DNA of 64,000 bases from Puffinus mauretanicus (taxonomy: Eukaryota > Chordata > Aves > Procellariiformes > Procellariidae). The notes beneath the pieces were generated by a model, which ran no database searches, had not been told where the DNA came from, and was given only the letters and a program-made list of their open reading frames with translations. Shown here piece by piece: positions 27,501 through 40,427 of the stretch; the first letter of the stretch is position 1, and every line of letters begins with the position of its first letter. The DNA lies in assembly GCA_023333565.1 (NCBI GenBank), contig JAJKFH010002891.1:62001-126000 (forward strand), read 5' to 3'. The translations under genes were made by a program, and so were the position numbers.

Positions 27501-27718
27501 AGATGAGAAACCTGACCATCTTCCTTCTGGAAATTTTGGGAAGATATTGCTCTGACATCAACAGAAATGAAAGCAAGTTTCTAAACCATAAGTTTTGGTA
27601 AAAGTCATAACCCATCATAGCCTGCTTGTTTCTAGAGGGAGTTCAGTCTTATGAGAGGCGATGGCTCATCTTATGATGGCTGTAAGATGTTTTTGTTTTG
27701 CGCTGCATTTCCACTTAC
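18571..27718. other. Gene-free AT-rich intergenic region
   Basis: I see no supported gene in this stretch. It contains an AT-rich inverted repeat near 20324-20349, a CATTG pentamer array at 22009-22028, and a CA-rich adenine tract near 21462-21486 of a kind common in bird non-coding DNA. Open frames stay below about 103 codons and carry no recognisable domains. Confidence 0.55.
22009..22028. repeat. Short CATTG pentamer array
   Basis: Three exact CATTG units followed by CATTT form a 20-bp microsatellite. Confidence 0.85.
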
Positions 27719-27826
27719 CTGCTAAGGAAGAATTTCTTCCTTATATCTAAACTAAAGCGACTCTCTTTCAGTTTAAAGCCATTACCCCTTGTTTTATCAC
27801 TACATGCCCTTGTAAAAGGTCCCTCT
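27719..27826 (-). mobile_element. CR1 LINE fragment (3' region, truncated)
   Basis: On the minus strand this reads as the well-known end of the CR1 coding/3' region: TAGTGATAAAACAAGGGGTA, then a TTTAAAC-like segment, then TTTAGATATAAGGAAGAAAT. Avian CR1 copies carry this block roughly 200-300 bases from their 3' end. Neither the terminal octamer repeats nor the rest of the 3' UTR can be recognised to the left, and homology fades to the right, so only about 108 bases remain. The open frame over 27715-27918 is a by-product of this fragment. Recognition is from memory of the CR1 consensus, not from a search. Confidence 0.8.
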
Positions 27827-30800
27827 AATCCTTGAGTAACCTTATGATCTTGGTGTAAATCAATGCTGCTACTGTGAGAGTGTGAATTATGAGTTCTCAG
27901 TAAATCTACGTCTTGCACTTCTCCACTCTAAATCAATCCCTGATATTTGTTTGGGTTTTTTTTTTTTCAATTAATTCAAGGTTAGCAGATTTTAAGAGCA
28001 GAATGGACTACAGTGAGCCTATGAATGAGATCAAATGCTTTTCCTAAATTAATTAATGAATAAATTTGGGATAAGAATTTCTTCAAGAGGAAAAAAAACC
28101 CAGTGTCCTATTGTTCTGGCTTAAGGAAACAAAAAATACATAGAAAATGGTAAAATATCAATATTTTCAAAATGAAACATTACAATTTTTTATTCTGAAT
28201 ACAATTGAAGTGAGCTTTTAATTTGTTTATTTTCATCAGTGCTTTGAAACAGATAAAAATATGTATACAAAATATTTAATCCTTGCACATACCGGAGGTC
28301 TAATATTACACATTATGTAAAAGAACCTACTGTAAATAATTTACAGATCATAGACAAAGACAATACCTGTTACATTTGACTGTGAATACAATTTGCATAC
28401 TTTTAACCTGAATAGTCATAAGAAAAAAAAAAATTCATCTTTGGGATTTGGACAAACTGCTTTGTTACAAAAGTTGTAAAAGGTTCCCTGTTGGTTTTTA
28501 AGAAATGTTTTTTTTGTTATTCTTTAAAAATTGTTGAAAATGAGGGGATTTTTGTTTCAAGACTACTTAGAGTCCCTAAAGCCATACCTGTTGTTCTTAA
28601 GTTTCCAAACAGCTGTTACAATAGAAGGACTAGGAAAGTCAATAGCTGAATTACAGTTTGGGGATGGATAATGAAGTCCTAATCCTAAATTTAATAGGTA
28701 TTGTATTTCTGTATAGATGTTCTCCAGTCTAGATTACTTTTAGTATTTCAGAAGTTTCTAACAAAAATAGTGAAATAATAGGACTATATGGTGTACAGTT
28801 CCCTTTTCAGAAAAAGGAAACTTGGAGCTTCATGTGTACAGTCAATATGTAGCAGGGAAAAAGAATTTCTGAATATTTTTACTCTTAACTAGAATACTAT
28901 ATCCACCATATTTGCCTTTCATGTACTGCCTCTTCATGATCTCTTTTGCAAATATGATTTGGTTTGTGTGAATGGTGATTAAATGCAAATTTTGATATAG
29001 GACTAAGATTTGGATAATCAAAACATGATTTTAACTAGTAGAAATAGTTTACAACTGTCAGATCACACAATCAGGAATAGAATCAATCTAACCTGAGTTT
29101 AATGATCACAGTGCAAGGACTGAATACTTGAATAGTCCAATACACATTTTGAGAGTTCTCTATAGGTTGAAATTAACAACTTGTAATAAATTGATAAAAT
29201 ATAGATAGTTTTGAGAGAGAAAAAGGGTAGATCAGTTAAATAAATTGTTATCACAATGTTTGTGTATGGCTGTTCCATTCATAATGTCACCATAGAATTT
29301 ATTTAATGATGTGTATTTAAGGACAGAGATTTTCAGTTTTTTTCAGTTGTGATTTTTAGTTAAGGTTGCTTACATCAAGATTGGAGAAGCTAGAAAAAAA
29401 TAAGCTGTCATGAGTTTACTAAATTAACTTATTTAAGAGTTCAAAGCAAGCAATTAATGTGCCATACATACAGAATTTTAGGTTAATCAAGAAAGTTAGA
29501 GAAGTTAAACAGTGAGCAGAATGTTTCCTGATGCCAGAGTAAGCAATACGGATATTTTACTGTGAATTTGCTGCTAGAACACCCAACAATTTCTTGTTGG
29601 TACTGGATGTTGAAAATTAACACAATAATTAACAATAATTTATCAAATTATTTTATTAATTTACACTTACAGTGGTAACTGATGCCATTTAGTTGCATTA
29701 TTAATCCTATGTAATATAAATATAACCCATTATAATCTGAAAAAATCTGTTAATTATATTTACAGTAATATTTTTTCCTGGGGACATGTGTATTTAAATG
29801 ACTCAAAAGTTTAGACTCTTAATGGCTATCAGAGTTGGAGGCTCAAAAAGGAGAAAAAGATAAAGAGCAATCCACTAATCCTCCAAACTGGGGAGTTAGA
29901 AAAAGGTTTGCAAATTTCTATATTCCTAATAATAGATCAAATTACTGTCTATGCTAAGAACTTTCAGATATATGTGGTCTTTTAGTTTGATTCAAATTAG
30001 CCCAGAATAAACTTAAGTCGTCTTAGACTGTTAGAGAGTGCTCTGTGTGCAGAATGACGATTCAGGATACTACTTCAGCTGGAGACCTATATATAGCACT
30101 GTTAAATTACAATACAATGGAGCAATGGTTACGACCTGCTGACATTTTGTTCAAGCGAAAACTGAAAACAAATATGTCTGCAATGTTAGAAACTGATGTC
30201 AAAGCTTCAGGGAGTTGTGGAACTATAAAGAGAGAGAAAGATGTAAAACAAAACCACAGTATGATCTTGGGGTCTTTGGAACTATCACTGTCAAAATGAT
30301 GCTTCATATTTCTGCAAAAGGAAACAGTATTTGAGACAGTGGTGGGTAACATGAGGTTTCCTCCCAGTTGTAGGAGGTTGTCACCCCAAACAGATGAAAA
30401 GAGTAGTGCAACATCTTTTCCAAATCGCAGTGGAAGAAATAGGAGGAAACATTTATCCAATGTCAGGCAACAGCTATGGTATGTTAAGAAAATAGAGCCA
30501 TGAGATCCAGAAAAATCAAGCAGGTGGTCTTGCCATCTCTCAACACCCCTAGGGTTTTTTAGCACGCCTAATGTAAAGTGGAGAAGCAACCAACAAGACC
30601 TACAACGTGGAAACCAAACGATTAAAATCACTGTAGACAGAAAATGTTGGCCCAAGACAGCTCACCTTTTATACTGTGTGGCCACAGTACACAACTGCTA
30701 ATGTTCCACTGCATCTTCCAAGCTTCAGGATGATTTTGAGTAGAAAACAGATAGGGTTTTGGCTGGTGAACATATGATATAACCTGATCTGTTTTCTACT

Positions 30801-33800
30801 ATTAGTGAGACTTAATATGATTCCATTCTGGCCTAGGGTAGAGGCGGGGTTGAAGTATACTATCAGCAGGTCTGGTAAGAGCATAACTTATGGTGGAAGT
30901 AGGAACTCTTGGGTTTCCATGCATTATGACAGAACACTGTTAGGGTCTAATATATGCGCACTTATTTTTTAAGTGCATTAGTTGAGGTACAAGGCTCTGT
31001 ATCATATTGCCTTTAAGATACCTCCTCTCCAGATTTATACATTCAGACATGGGCTGTCCTCACATGCTTTTATCCACAATAAAGTTTTGTTTACCCCTCT
31101 TCCCCCCTCCCACAAACTTTATTAGAGCTCTGTATGACTTTAAGATACCAAGAAAAGGGACATGAACTTGTACTGCCTAATTAATATAATTGTGAATAAT
31201 TTTAGGACTCACACTGTGTCATTCTTTACTCCATGAGTAGTCCCAGGGAAAATTACAAGGTCTGCAGAATCTGTTAAAAACCACTCATTTATTCAGGAGC
31301 ATTTGCAGAAAATATTAACTGCTCCTCTGTGAGGGATAACAAGATTTTTTCACATATTTTTAATTAAACTGTAAACTTCCATGTTTCCATAATAGGCTGA
31401 TTTGCTTGCTTGCTTGGTTGCATACTCTTTTTGCTCTTTTTAATTATTTCTATTTCTTATGCAAGAATCCTCTTCACACCTTCTCTTTGCTCTCTCTAAG
31501 CAGCTTGTTATTTTTCACAGTTTGATCTCCACTGACAGCTTTCTTTGCTGTGTTTTTGGTGCATAAAGAGCAAAACATACATTTCAGTCTCAATTACTTT
31601 CATTTTAGATTAGGAAAACTGGAATACAAAGTGAGAACAAATATAAAATCTTCATGAGAGAAAGCAAAGAATCTGTAAGATCTGCAGTTTAAAAACCTCT
31701 GTAAAACCTTTCATCTTTAATCCTCTTATAATGCTGTCACTGGCTGACAGGCAGGTGGAGAGATTTTTCATTTTATGGCATAGAAAGGACAGATTTGTGA
31801 TTAAGGCATAGATTGGGTCTCAAAGGATTCTAGTTCAGTTTACATCTTTTTATATAAACTTTGTATGGGTGTCGGTTTAGGCTTCACATTGCCTGTATCT
31901 TTTCTTTCTTTTCCTCTTCTCTGTAATGATAGCATTCCTCTGCCTATTTAGATGATGTCATCTCAAAAATGCTGTCTTTTGCACTTGAACTGTTAACTTT
32001 GCTATAATCTGAAATTTAGGCCTGATAAATGTTATACAATAACTCCGGTTCAGGGATGCAGTTGTGCATGTGCCTAATCCCTTTGGAAAGTCAGACTAAG
32101 AGCATACTCAGTTTATGATTCCATGCACTCACCTGGACTGACACCGAAGAAGGAAAACATACAGTAGTTTTCAGAGAAATTAAATGTACCAAACAATACC
32201 TCTATTAACAATATGAAATCTGTATAGTACAAACATTAAACAAATTTCTCTTCAGTGGTATGAGAAAGATGGGGGTATGTTTGTATTTCCGTGTGTTGTT
32301 AACTCTGAACTATAAGCACAAATGAATATTCATCTTTTTGATGTCACAGAGGCAGTGGATATTTCAAGGGCAACTTCAGTAGAATTTGAAATGCATATCA
32401 ACATTTTAAAACACTCTTATTGGAAGCTATTATTTTTTACTCATGTTATCTGACATAAAGGCAATTTATTTTGATGATGTTCACATTTAGTTGTTGTGGC
32501 TTTACATCTCATCTGACTTTTATGCTGTTCAACTCATCATGAAACCAGGTTCCTTTTCAGCTAAGAGTAACATGCCTTGTTTTATTTTAGCCTAATTTTT
32601 GTGCATTGGGAAGCTATGCGAGCACTCACATGGTATTCAGTCTTCTAGTATCAGTCAAGTGAAGACTTCTGCACCAGTAAAAAAAGTGAATTTGTGGCGG
32701 TTCGGCAAACAAAATGGATTTTTTTTCCAACTTCTGAAACTAGCAAATTGGTGTCCAGAATTGCTGCAATTGCTCTGTCTCCCTGATTCTTTTGTCATTT
32801 TGTTTTAGAAGGTATAGGAACTGAGTCATCCTCCTATTGTTCAGTGGGTTTACATGCATTTCATGTTTTTATTCTTCTTTGAAAAAAACTTTCAGAAATA
32901 CATTTTCTGTCCATCATTGACTCCAAATATGCATTTCAATCTTAAAATGAGCAAACTTAAGGGATGTGAATAAAAATTTACAGATCAGCTGTAGAGTATG
33001 CATCCTTGGTTTCTATCATAGTGAAAGGAATTTCTTAGCCGATTGCCTGTACAAGTTAATTCAAGGTACAATTTGTGTTATTAGCTGAGTGTGATTGCTT
33101 AGAGGAGAATTCTGGTTTTATCTATTGTTTCTTGAAACAGAAAAATCTTAATTTTATGTAACAATATTAGTCAATGATTAGGGAATCATTATGGGGTCAT
33201 AGAGACTAAACCCTGGGATTTTCAATGCCCGTGGGTGTGTTGTTCTGACATGCGAGATCATATTTGCCTGCTAGCAGCCAAAAGATCATTAATTTTATAA
33301 GAGTAGTAAATAACCTGAAAGAGCCTGGATGTAGGCTATAGGTTGCTATAGGTTTTGTTAACATGAGGTAAAGGGGTTTTTTAGATTCAAAAGAGAAGGA
33401 ATAATGCAGTATCTTTATATGTCATCCCCCAACCTGCAAAAAAAACCCCAAACCAAAAATCCCTTGAGGCAAGTAGGGCTGCTGCTGTCTTGAGGTGACA
33501 TTCATAGTGCTACTCTCCTTAATGGGGTTAGGCAGTTTGCTAGACAGTTTGAAAATGCAAAGCAATGCTTCACCTACTCTCAGAATATATCCAGGTAGCA
33601 TGATATTTCACAAAGGATATTTGGGTAACATTTATGAATCTCATAAAATGGAACACTTTCTAGTTTTCAATATTTACCGCAAAATATGTAGTATGAAAAA
33701 ACCAAAGATTACTTAAGAAGATGGTATACCCATGTGGTATTTTTAATGTTAAGTGGTAGAGCAAACACTTTAAAGGTATGAGTGAGACACACACTAATGA

Positions 33801-36800
33801 ATATTGTTGCCTTTTTATGCACCTTAATATTTAGCTTTATATGACGAGATGTGGCAAAGAGAATGTATCACTGAACTGATAATTTTTTAATTCTGTATGC
33901 ACCTGTCCAACAATCTGAGAAGAGCAAAAAAATGCTCATTAACTTGTAAAGCACCTTGTAACTGTCTCCTACCTTTCTCTTTTTATGCTAAGCCATGTAT
34001 CTCTGTTGCCATCTATATATCTCTGTGAGCTTGGGTGTAGTCAGCAAGATCCCTGACAAAATGTAACAAGTCACAACAAACAGATGGTTCTATAGTTTTG
34101 GGGGCCATTTTTGATGACGCGGATTACAATAGTCTTCTGCAGTTGTGTGCTTGTGTGGTAGATCTCAGCAGGGATTTCTTTGGTACCTCTAAGCTCATAT
34201 AGATGGGTGTGTGAGATTTTAGGCTAATTGCAAAAAGGGGCATGTAGCAGAAAGTGTCTAGGTCCTTTATCAGTTTAAACGCCATTTTTTCCCCAGTTTT
34301 CCAACATATGACAATGAAATGTCAGTGTTTTCTCTATAAAAGCTCTGGAGAAAATGTGGAAATATGAATTCTGCAGTTCATATAGATGACTAAGTGGTAA
34401 CTCTTCAAGTTACATGAGTTTTTTAGTGTTCTAACTTCTCTCCTTAAGTTTTGGTTGTGTACACGTACTAAGGAACAGGCAAAATGAGATTCATTTAAAA
34501 AAAAAATGTGTTTAAGGAAAGCTTTAGGAAGAGAATTGGTGTCTTTTTCTGAACATGATAAAACTAAATAAAAATATATATCTACAGAGCTAAGTACGGA
34601 TGCTAACTTACCTTCAGGTGGGGATGTATTCATTGATATCTGTGACATAACTCTCCAATGGTTCTGATTTTTGAATAGTGATATATTTCAAATTAGGGGA
34701 AAAGAGGAATGTAAACTTTTTCAAGTGTGTTAACTCTAAAAAGTGTAGCTAGTGAGTTTTTAAATTTATGGGTTCCATTATTTTACCATATTTTCGCCTT
34801 TCTTTTGACTTTTATTTCCTATGTAATTATTTTCTTTTTTTTCCTTAATAAGTAAAGGACTCCTTTTGTATTTTAACTCTTTGAAAAGCATATTATTCCT
34901 CATAACTGATAATAATTGCTGAGCATCTTTAGAAACTGGCCGTTGCTGTTTAGAATAAAATGCATTATGTTCTACTATAGCATGAATGATTTTGATTAGC
35001 ATTTTGATTAGTATTTTGCCTGCTACCTATGAATTAAACAGAGCTTTAGAAGTTAATAAGATTTTTGTTACTAAAATTGAAAAACTGGTACTTTCCATTT
35101 CTGTTTCAAAATGTTCATTGAACACATTTTCTAGGCAACATCAGAATGTCATTCCATTTATTGGAACTGTGACAAATTATTCAGACAGGGTAGACTTATT
35201 TAATTGTACTAGTACTCAAAATGATGTAGGGATCTACTGTACTTTTTATAGGATTGGTTATGATGGTCTTAGTCTACCAAGATTAGTTTTCTAAATTACT
35301 AGCATCTTAATTTTCTAAGATTTTTAGTAAGACAAATAAAGAACAGGAATTAGGCTGCCAATACTTTTTTCTTTCTTTACCTAGAAAAGTTGATTGCAGA
35401 GTTAGTTTTTCTATTTTAAAAGTTCCCCAATCACCACTTTTCAGTTCTATGCATTTTTTTTTTCCCTAAAAGACAGAGTGAAATAAGGGCATCTTTGAAA
35501 AGGCGTATCTTCTCACATTGTACTCTTCCTTTGCACCACATGTGTATTGAAGTGTACTGAGAGCTAGCTCCTTCTGTGCCTAGGTGCCAATGAGAGTGGG
35601 AGGAAAGGTAGAAGGAGCAATAACAAAATACTTAGCATTTATTTGGCAAAATCCTCAGAAGAATTTTTACAATTATTTCAAATGTACAAGGGATGTGAAC
35701 TTCAACCTGTTTACATAATCAAAGCCCATGTGTCTGCATTAACTGCTCAGCATTATTGATTGTTCCTCTCTTTACAGGTACGAAAAATAAACTCTGGAGA
35801 TTAAATTATATGTTCACACAATAAGCTTGTATCCAGTTCATCCCTTAGGAAATTTTACCGTAGCATATTTTATTTCATGTTTGGGATGAATTTTAAGACT
35901 TCTCAGAAAGATCAGTGTTTTATCCTTAAATTCCCAGTAAAGGACAAAATCACACACAAAAAAGTGGATCAAATGATTCTCAAGTCTCAGAGATCTTGAG
36001 CAGAACTAGCCACTTAAATTTTACTGAGCGGGCATCCTGTATTTTTGTTCACTTCATGATAGCTCTAAGATATGCAATTACAGAGAACATGTATGCTACT
36101 ATTTACACTTTGGCAATTTTTGGTCCCAACTGATACCATTACTAAAAGGAGCAGCCAGAAGCTAAACAAGAGTGGTGTAGAGTAATTAACAAAAACTTAT
36201 GATTCTTAAAATTATGTGTAGAAACCAACATCATTTTACAAATAACTATTACTATATAATAACACTGAATCACTAATAAATTTTCCTGTTCATCAGTGAC
36301 TCTGTACCATTCTAATCATATTACTTTTTCCACATTATGCTTCTACATGCTGCACAGAACTTGTGTCACTGCATTGGTTTAGGAACATTGGACCAGCAAA
36401 CATGAGTGAGAAGGCACCAGTAGCACTTGAGTAATAATTCAATAATGCAATGGACAGGATATGCTGGTGGAACACACAGCTGCTTCCACAAGCTGCAGCA
36501 CACTTAATGAGAATCATTTTTCCATGATTTCCACGATTTCCTTCATGGGCAGGTGAGAAGGCTCTTTAGAGGATTTTGGAAGAAAGCTATGATTTTGGTT
36601 AAAAGAATCTCGCAGATTTTTTGAGAGTTCTGTTCAGTCCTACTCTTGGATATATTTGGGACTTGGGTTTGTTTTTTTGCACACAAGTGATAGGGTATGC
36701 AGTTAACGACAGCTGGAAGGAAGAACTGCCCTATCTTTTCTTTAAAGTGAATGCTCCAAAGGACAGAAAAGGCTTCCAATGCTTAAAAATGTCATTTTAT

Positions 36801-37671
36801 TAAAACACAGACTAATGTACTAGAACAAGATGAGTCTTCAGATAGAGGAAGTTCTGATCAACTATGGCAGATCATACGGAGTAGTTTGAAACAAATCTTT
36901 CCATGCGTATTAGGAGTTTGCAAGGTAGTTTCTTTGACACAGTTTTGCTTTCCACTGTAGAGATTTTGGATAGATTTGTAATTTGAGCTAATATGTGTCC
37001 CCACGTAGCATTCTCTCAGGGAAACCACCTGTTTTGGTGGTTTGGACCTGTCTGTCCAAATGCTCCATGGGACCTAGAGGGGAGCAGAACAAATAGACCG
37101 TCACACTCCCTATTGCTCACTCACCTTTGTAACAAAGTCTAACTTAGGATGTTTCTACAATAAATTTAAAAATAAACAAATTATTCTGACAAATCAAACT
37201 TAGAGGTGTACTTGATATTCTTTGTAGTTTGTTTTAATACAGATATTTTCTTTTTTTTTTTTTTTTTCCCCTGTGGCATTTTTGCAAAATAATCTGTAGA
37301 AATAAAGGGAGAAAAACACTTTTATAACTAAATGACCGTTTCTTAAGCTTCTCTTGCAGTATCATTTTGTTAAGTGTTTTTATTCTTTAGACTTAATATT
37401 CCTTCTATATCCCAAGTGTTTGAGCTGAAGAACAAATGTTTTGTTTTGATTCAAACCTTATATAACATTTAGTAACCTACCTTCTCTCATCCCTGTATAG
37501 TCTGTACCTGTGATTCTCTGATATTGAGACTCTCCCAGGGGCCATCCAGGGTATGCTCAGCTAGTGTATATTTCCAAAAGAGCCACTAAAGACTCCTAAG
37601 AAACTGGCAAAGCTACTGGAACCTGGAAGGGCAGCCAAAAAATCCTCATGAAGTCTTACTTGGGGATTGAA

Positions 37672-37694
37672 GGTCACACTGTTTCGGTGTGACC
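37672..37694. repeat. Inverted repeat, 8-bp stem
   Basis: GGTCACAC at 37672-37679 pairs with GTGTGACC at 37687-37694 around a 7-nt loop, inside a locally GC-richer stretch. Function is unknown. Confidence 0.6.
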
Positions 37695-40403
37695 ATTATC
37701 TTTGCTTTCCAGAAATATTCGAGGAGCTTCAGCATCTGTAGACAGCATCCTCAGGTGCTTGACACCAGCAGAGTGCTGCTATATGGGGAGGGTACAGCTT
37801 TGGTGAGATTTATGCCACACCTAGATGTTGCCAGGGTTTGCAGATTGTGCGAATATGGGTACTCTCTGGGCTATTACAATTCGGTGTAGAGAGACCGGGG
37901 CCTTAACAAGAGCTGGCATCAGCTCTCCTGAAAACAAGCAAAGTAAAGGCAAGTTTGAAGTTAGCAATAGGTCTGTCATCTCTTTTTAGCTTCCTAGTAT
38001 TGAGTCCATTAACTTTACAACTTCACCTGCAGTTTCTTTAAAAGTGATAGTTTTCAGATTACAGTAATTTTTCAGAGTTGAAATGGAATCACAAATTTGG
38101 GTGAAGCTGTGAGGATGGTGATTTATGGGACAGAAGCAGTGTATATGCAAGAAAGATTCAGAGCTGCTAGATCAGCAGGAAAGCTATCAAATTCAGCTGA
38201 ATGTTCAGTGAGGGCAAAGGAATTGGAAAAAGCAAAAGGAAAATGCCTTTTTCTACAAGAAATCTCACTGTGGCAGCAGGTTAAAGAGCACTGATATAAG
38301 TAGAACAGAACGAGACGTAGAAAAACCTGTGAAATCTGTATAGGTTTGTGAGATTGTACAATTGCTGAAATTGTCGGTCTAGTCTTTCACTTCTAGTCTT
38401 AAGGGAAACACTGAAATGAATTCTGAGAATTTATGAATATGCATACTTTTGTCAATACAAACATGCAGACATTTGTTTTTTTTTTAATAAAGGCATGGTA
38501 AATTTACATGTGGTTTTTTTTTTTTCTTCTTTAATACAGCAAAGTATCCAGCTATGCTAAATCCTCTCTAGCAGGTCTATCTGACTTTCAAGCAGTTTAT
38601 AGCCTCACCTACTATTTTAATAGACATCTTGTAAATATATTAGCTGGATAGATGTCTCTATGTGTTTCTGCCTCATTTTAGGAATGAAATGAGAAGTCTT
38701 GGTTTGGAGCTTTTTTGGGGGGAGGGTTTGTTTTTTTTTTTCTTCCTGTGCATAAATCAAGGTTAGGCTTCTCACGGCAAAATGACTGAATCTATAGTTA
38801 GGCTTATAGCATATGCCTGAAAATTCTAAAGAGAGTGATGGCTGATTAAAACTCATCAGATATAGATTTCAATATGCCAGTATCAAAAAGCATGTGTCTG
38901 GTGGAAAGATCAATATTTCTAATGTTTTTCATACTGGTTGAATTAAAGCTATATTAATCTTTTCCCATTTCTTATTTTCCCTTTTCTCATTTTGATAATC
39001 AATATGAATTTTATGTGAGTCCAAATGAGAAAATCTTATCCAGTCTTATCACACTGTGCTTTTCTTTTCCCTACAAGAGAGGCAACCTTTTTTTATATGT
39101 TTGTCTGAACTAATTCAACATTCTGGAATGAATTATTCAAGTGGGTTTGCTGACTTGTAAGCAAAGCTTTTAGTTCATGTCTGTTATTCAAGATCTTTTA
39201 AAGGTCATGAACTTTCTTTTACGTATTCAACAGATGTTGCTCATTGTAAATCTTGACTTTAAAAAGAAAACACAATAATGTGTAAGTAGGAAGTCTAAAT
39301 CTTTTCATCTACAGGATCCTTCTAAATAAGGAGGAAAAGTGCATTGGCTTTTAATTTTTATAAATGGAACAATAGATCTCTCATGGGTATAACAAACTGA
39401 TTTACCTGTGAAGCTTTTCATAAGATTTAATTAAATTCTCTTTGCAAAGCAAGTGAAACTTTGTTTGAAAGACAACACTTGCATTTTAAAATGTCACTTT
39501 TTCTCCTGGGCTGTAATTAAGTTTCATTTAGATGGCTCCTATATATTTTTACTTTTCTTCTTGTGTTCATACTTATTATTGGATTCTGCCTTGGATCCCT
39601 TAGCTTAAAATAACAGGCTTTATTCTTCCAGCTGCAGAAGCCTATTGAACAGGCTTTATTTTTCACTAAGTCCTTATCTTGGACCTAGCGATTCATTTCC
39701 AAATAACATTAACTTTCTGCCACAACATCACCAAAATCTGGTTCTTCATCCATGTAGATGAATCCTGAATGCTAAACATGCTCTATTCAGTTCAGAGAAC
39801 TGCAACCTTCATTATTCTGGCTTTGACAATTATTATATTTTCTATGGATCATATTCCTCTTCTTAGCTTGTTGCTTTGGGCTGCCTCTTTAGTCCATTAA
39901 CAAAATAATTCTTACATAATTCAGCAAATTCTTTTGTTTGCTTCCCTAATTCAGTTCTTAGCTGCAGGCTGGATAGAGCAGATCAGCTCAATATTGACTT
40001 CAGCCTCTGTGTCATAGTCATGCCTTAGTTTCATCCATCAACTACCAGCTTCTCCCACAAAGACTTTCTTACTTAGTCCTGCCATTCCTCTGTAGCATGA
40101 GAAACACTTCAGCAAACCTGAAAAAAACCTTGCTTATCCTCTTTCAAATCCCAGTTTACAGGTCATCTCTACCACGATCCTATAAAACCCAGATTTTGTG
40201 GCAAAGCAAATAATCTAAAACTATATTTTCCCAATTCTTTTTTTTGGTTCCATGTAAAGTAATGTTATCTACTAAAATTTGTGCAGTTAACAAATCTTTC
40301 TTGTTCCATTTCTCACATTATTCATTTACTTGAGTATTTTATATTCTTTTTCCTTTTTTTACCCGTGTTTTTAGACTGAAGGGCTTTGGGGGCACAGGAG
40401 GAA

Positions 40404-40427
40404 GGAGGTCCAAATATTTGGACCTCC
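40404..40427. repeat. Perfect 24-bp palindrome without a loop
   Basis: The half-site GGAGGTCCAAAT at 40404-40415 is followed directly by its exact reverse complement at 40416-40427. Flanking bases (A at 40403, A at 40428) do not pair. No transposon termini or promoter features adjoin it. Confidence 0.9.

Noticed and set aside
34986..35294. 102-codon plus-strand open frame
   Set aside because: It is rich in codons typical of AT-rich DNA and has no recognisable domain. It is within the size expected by chance in this composition.
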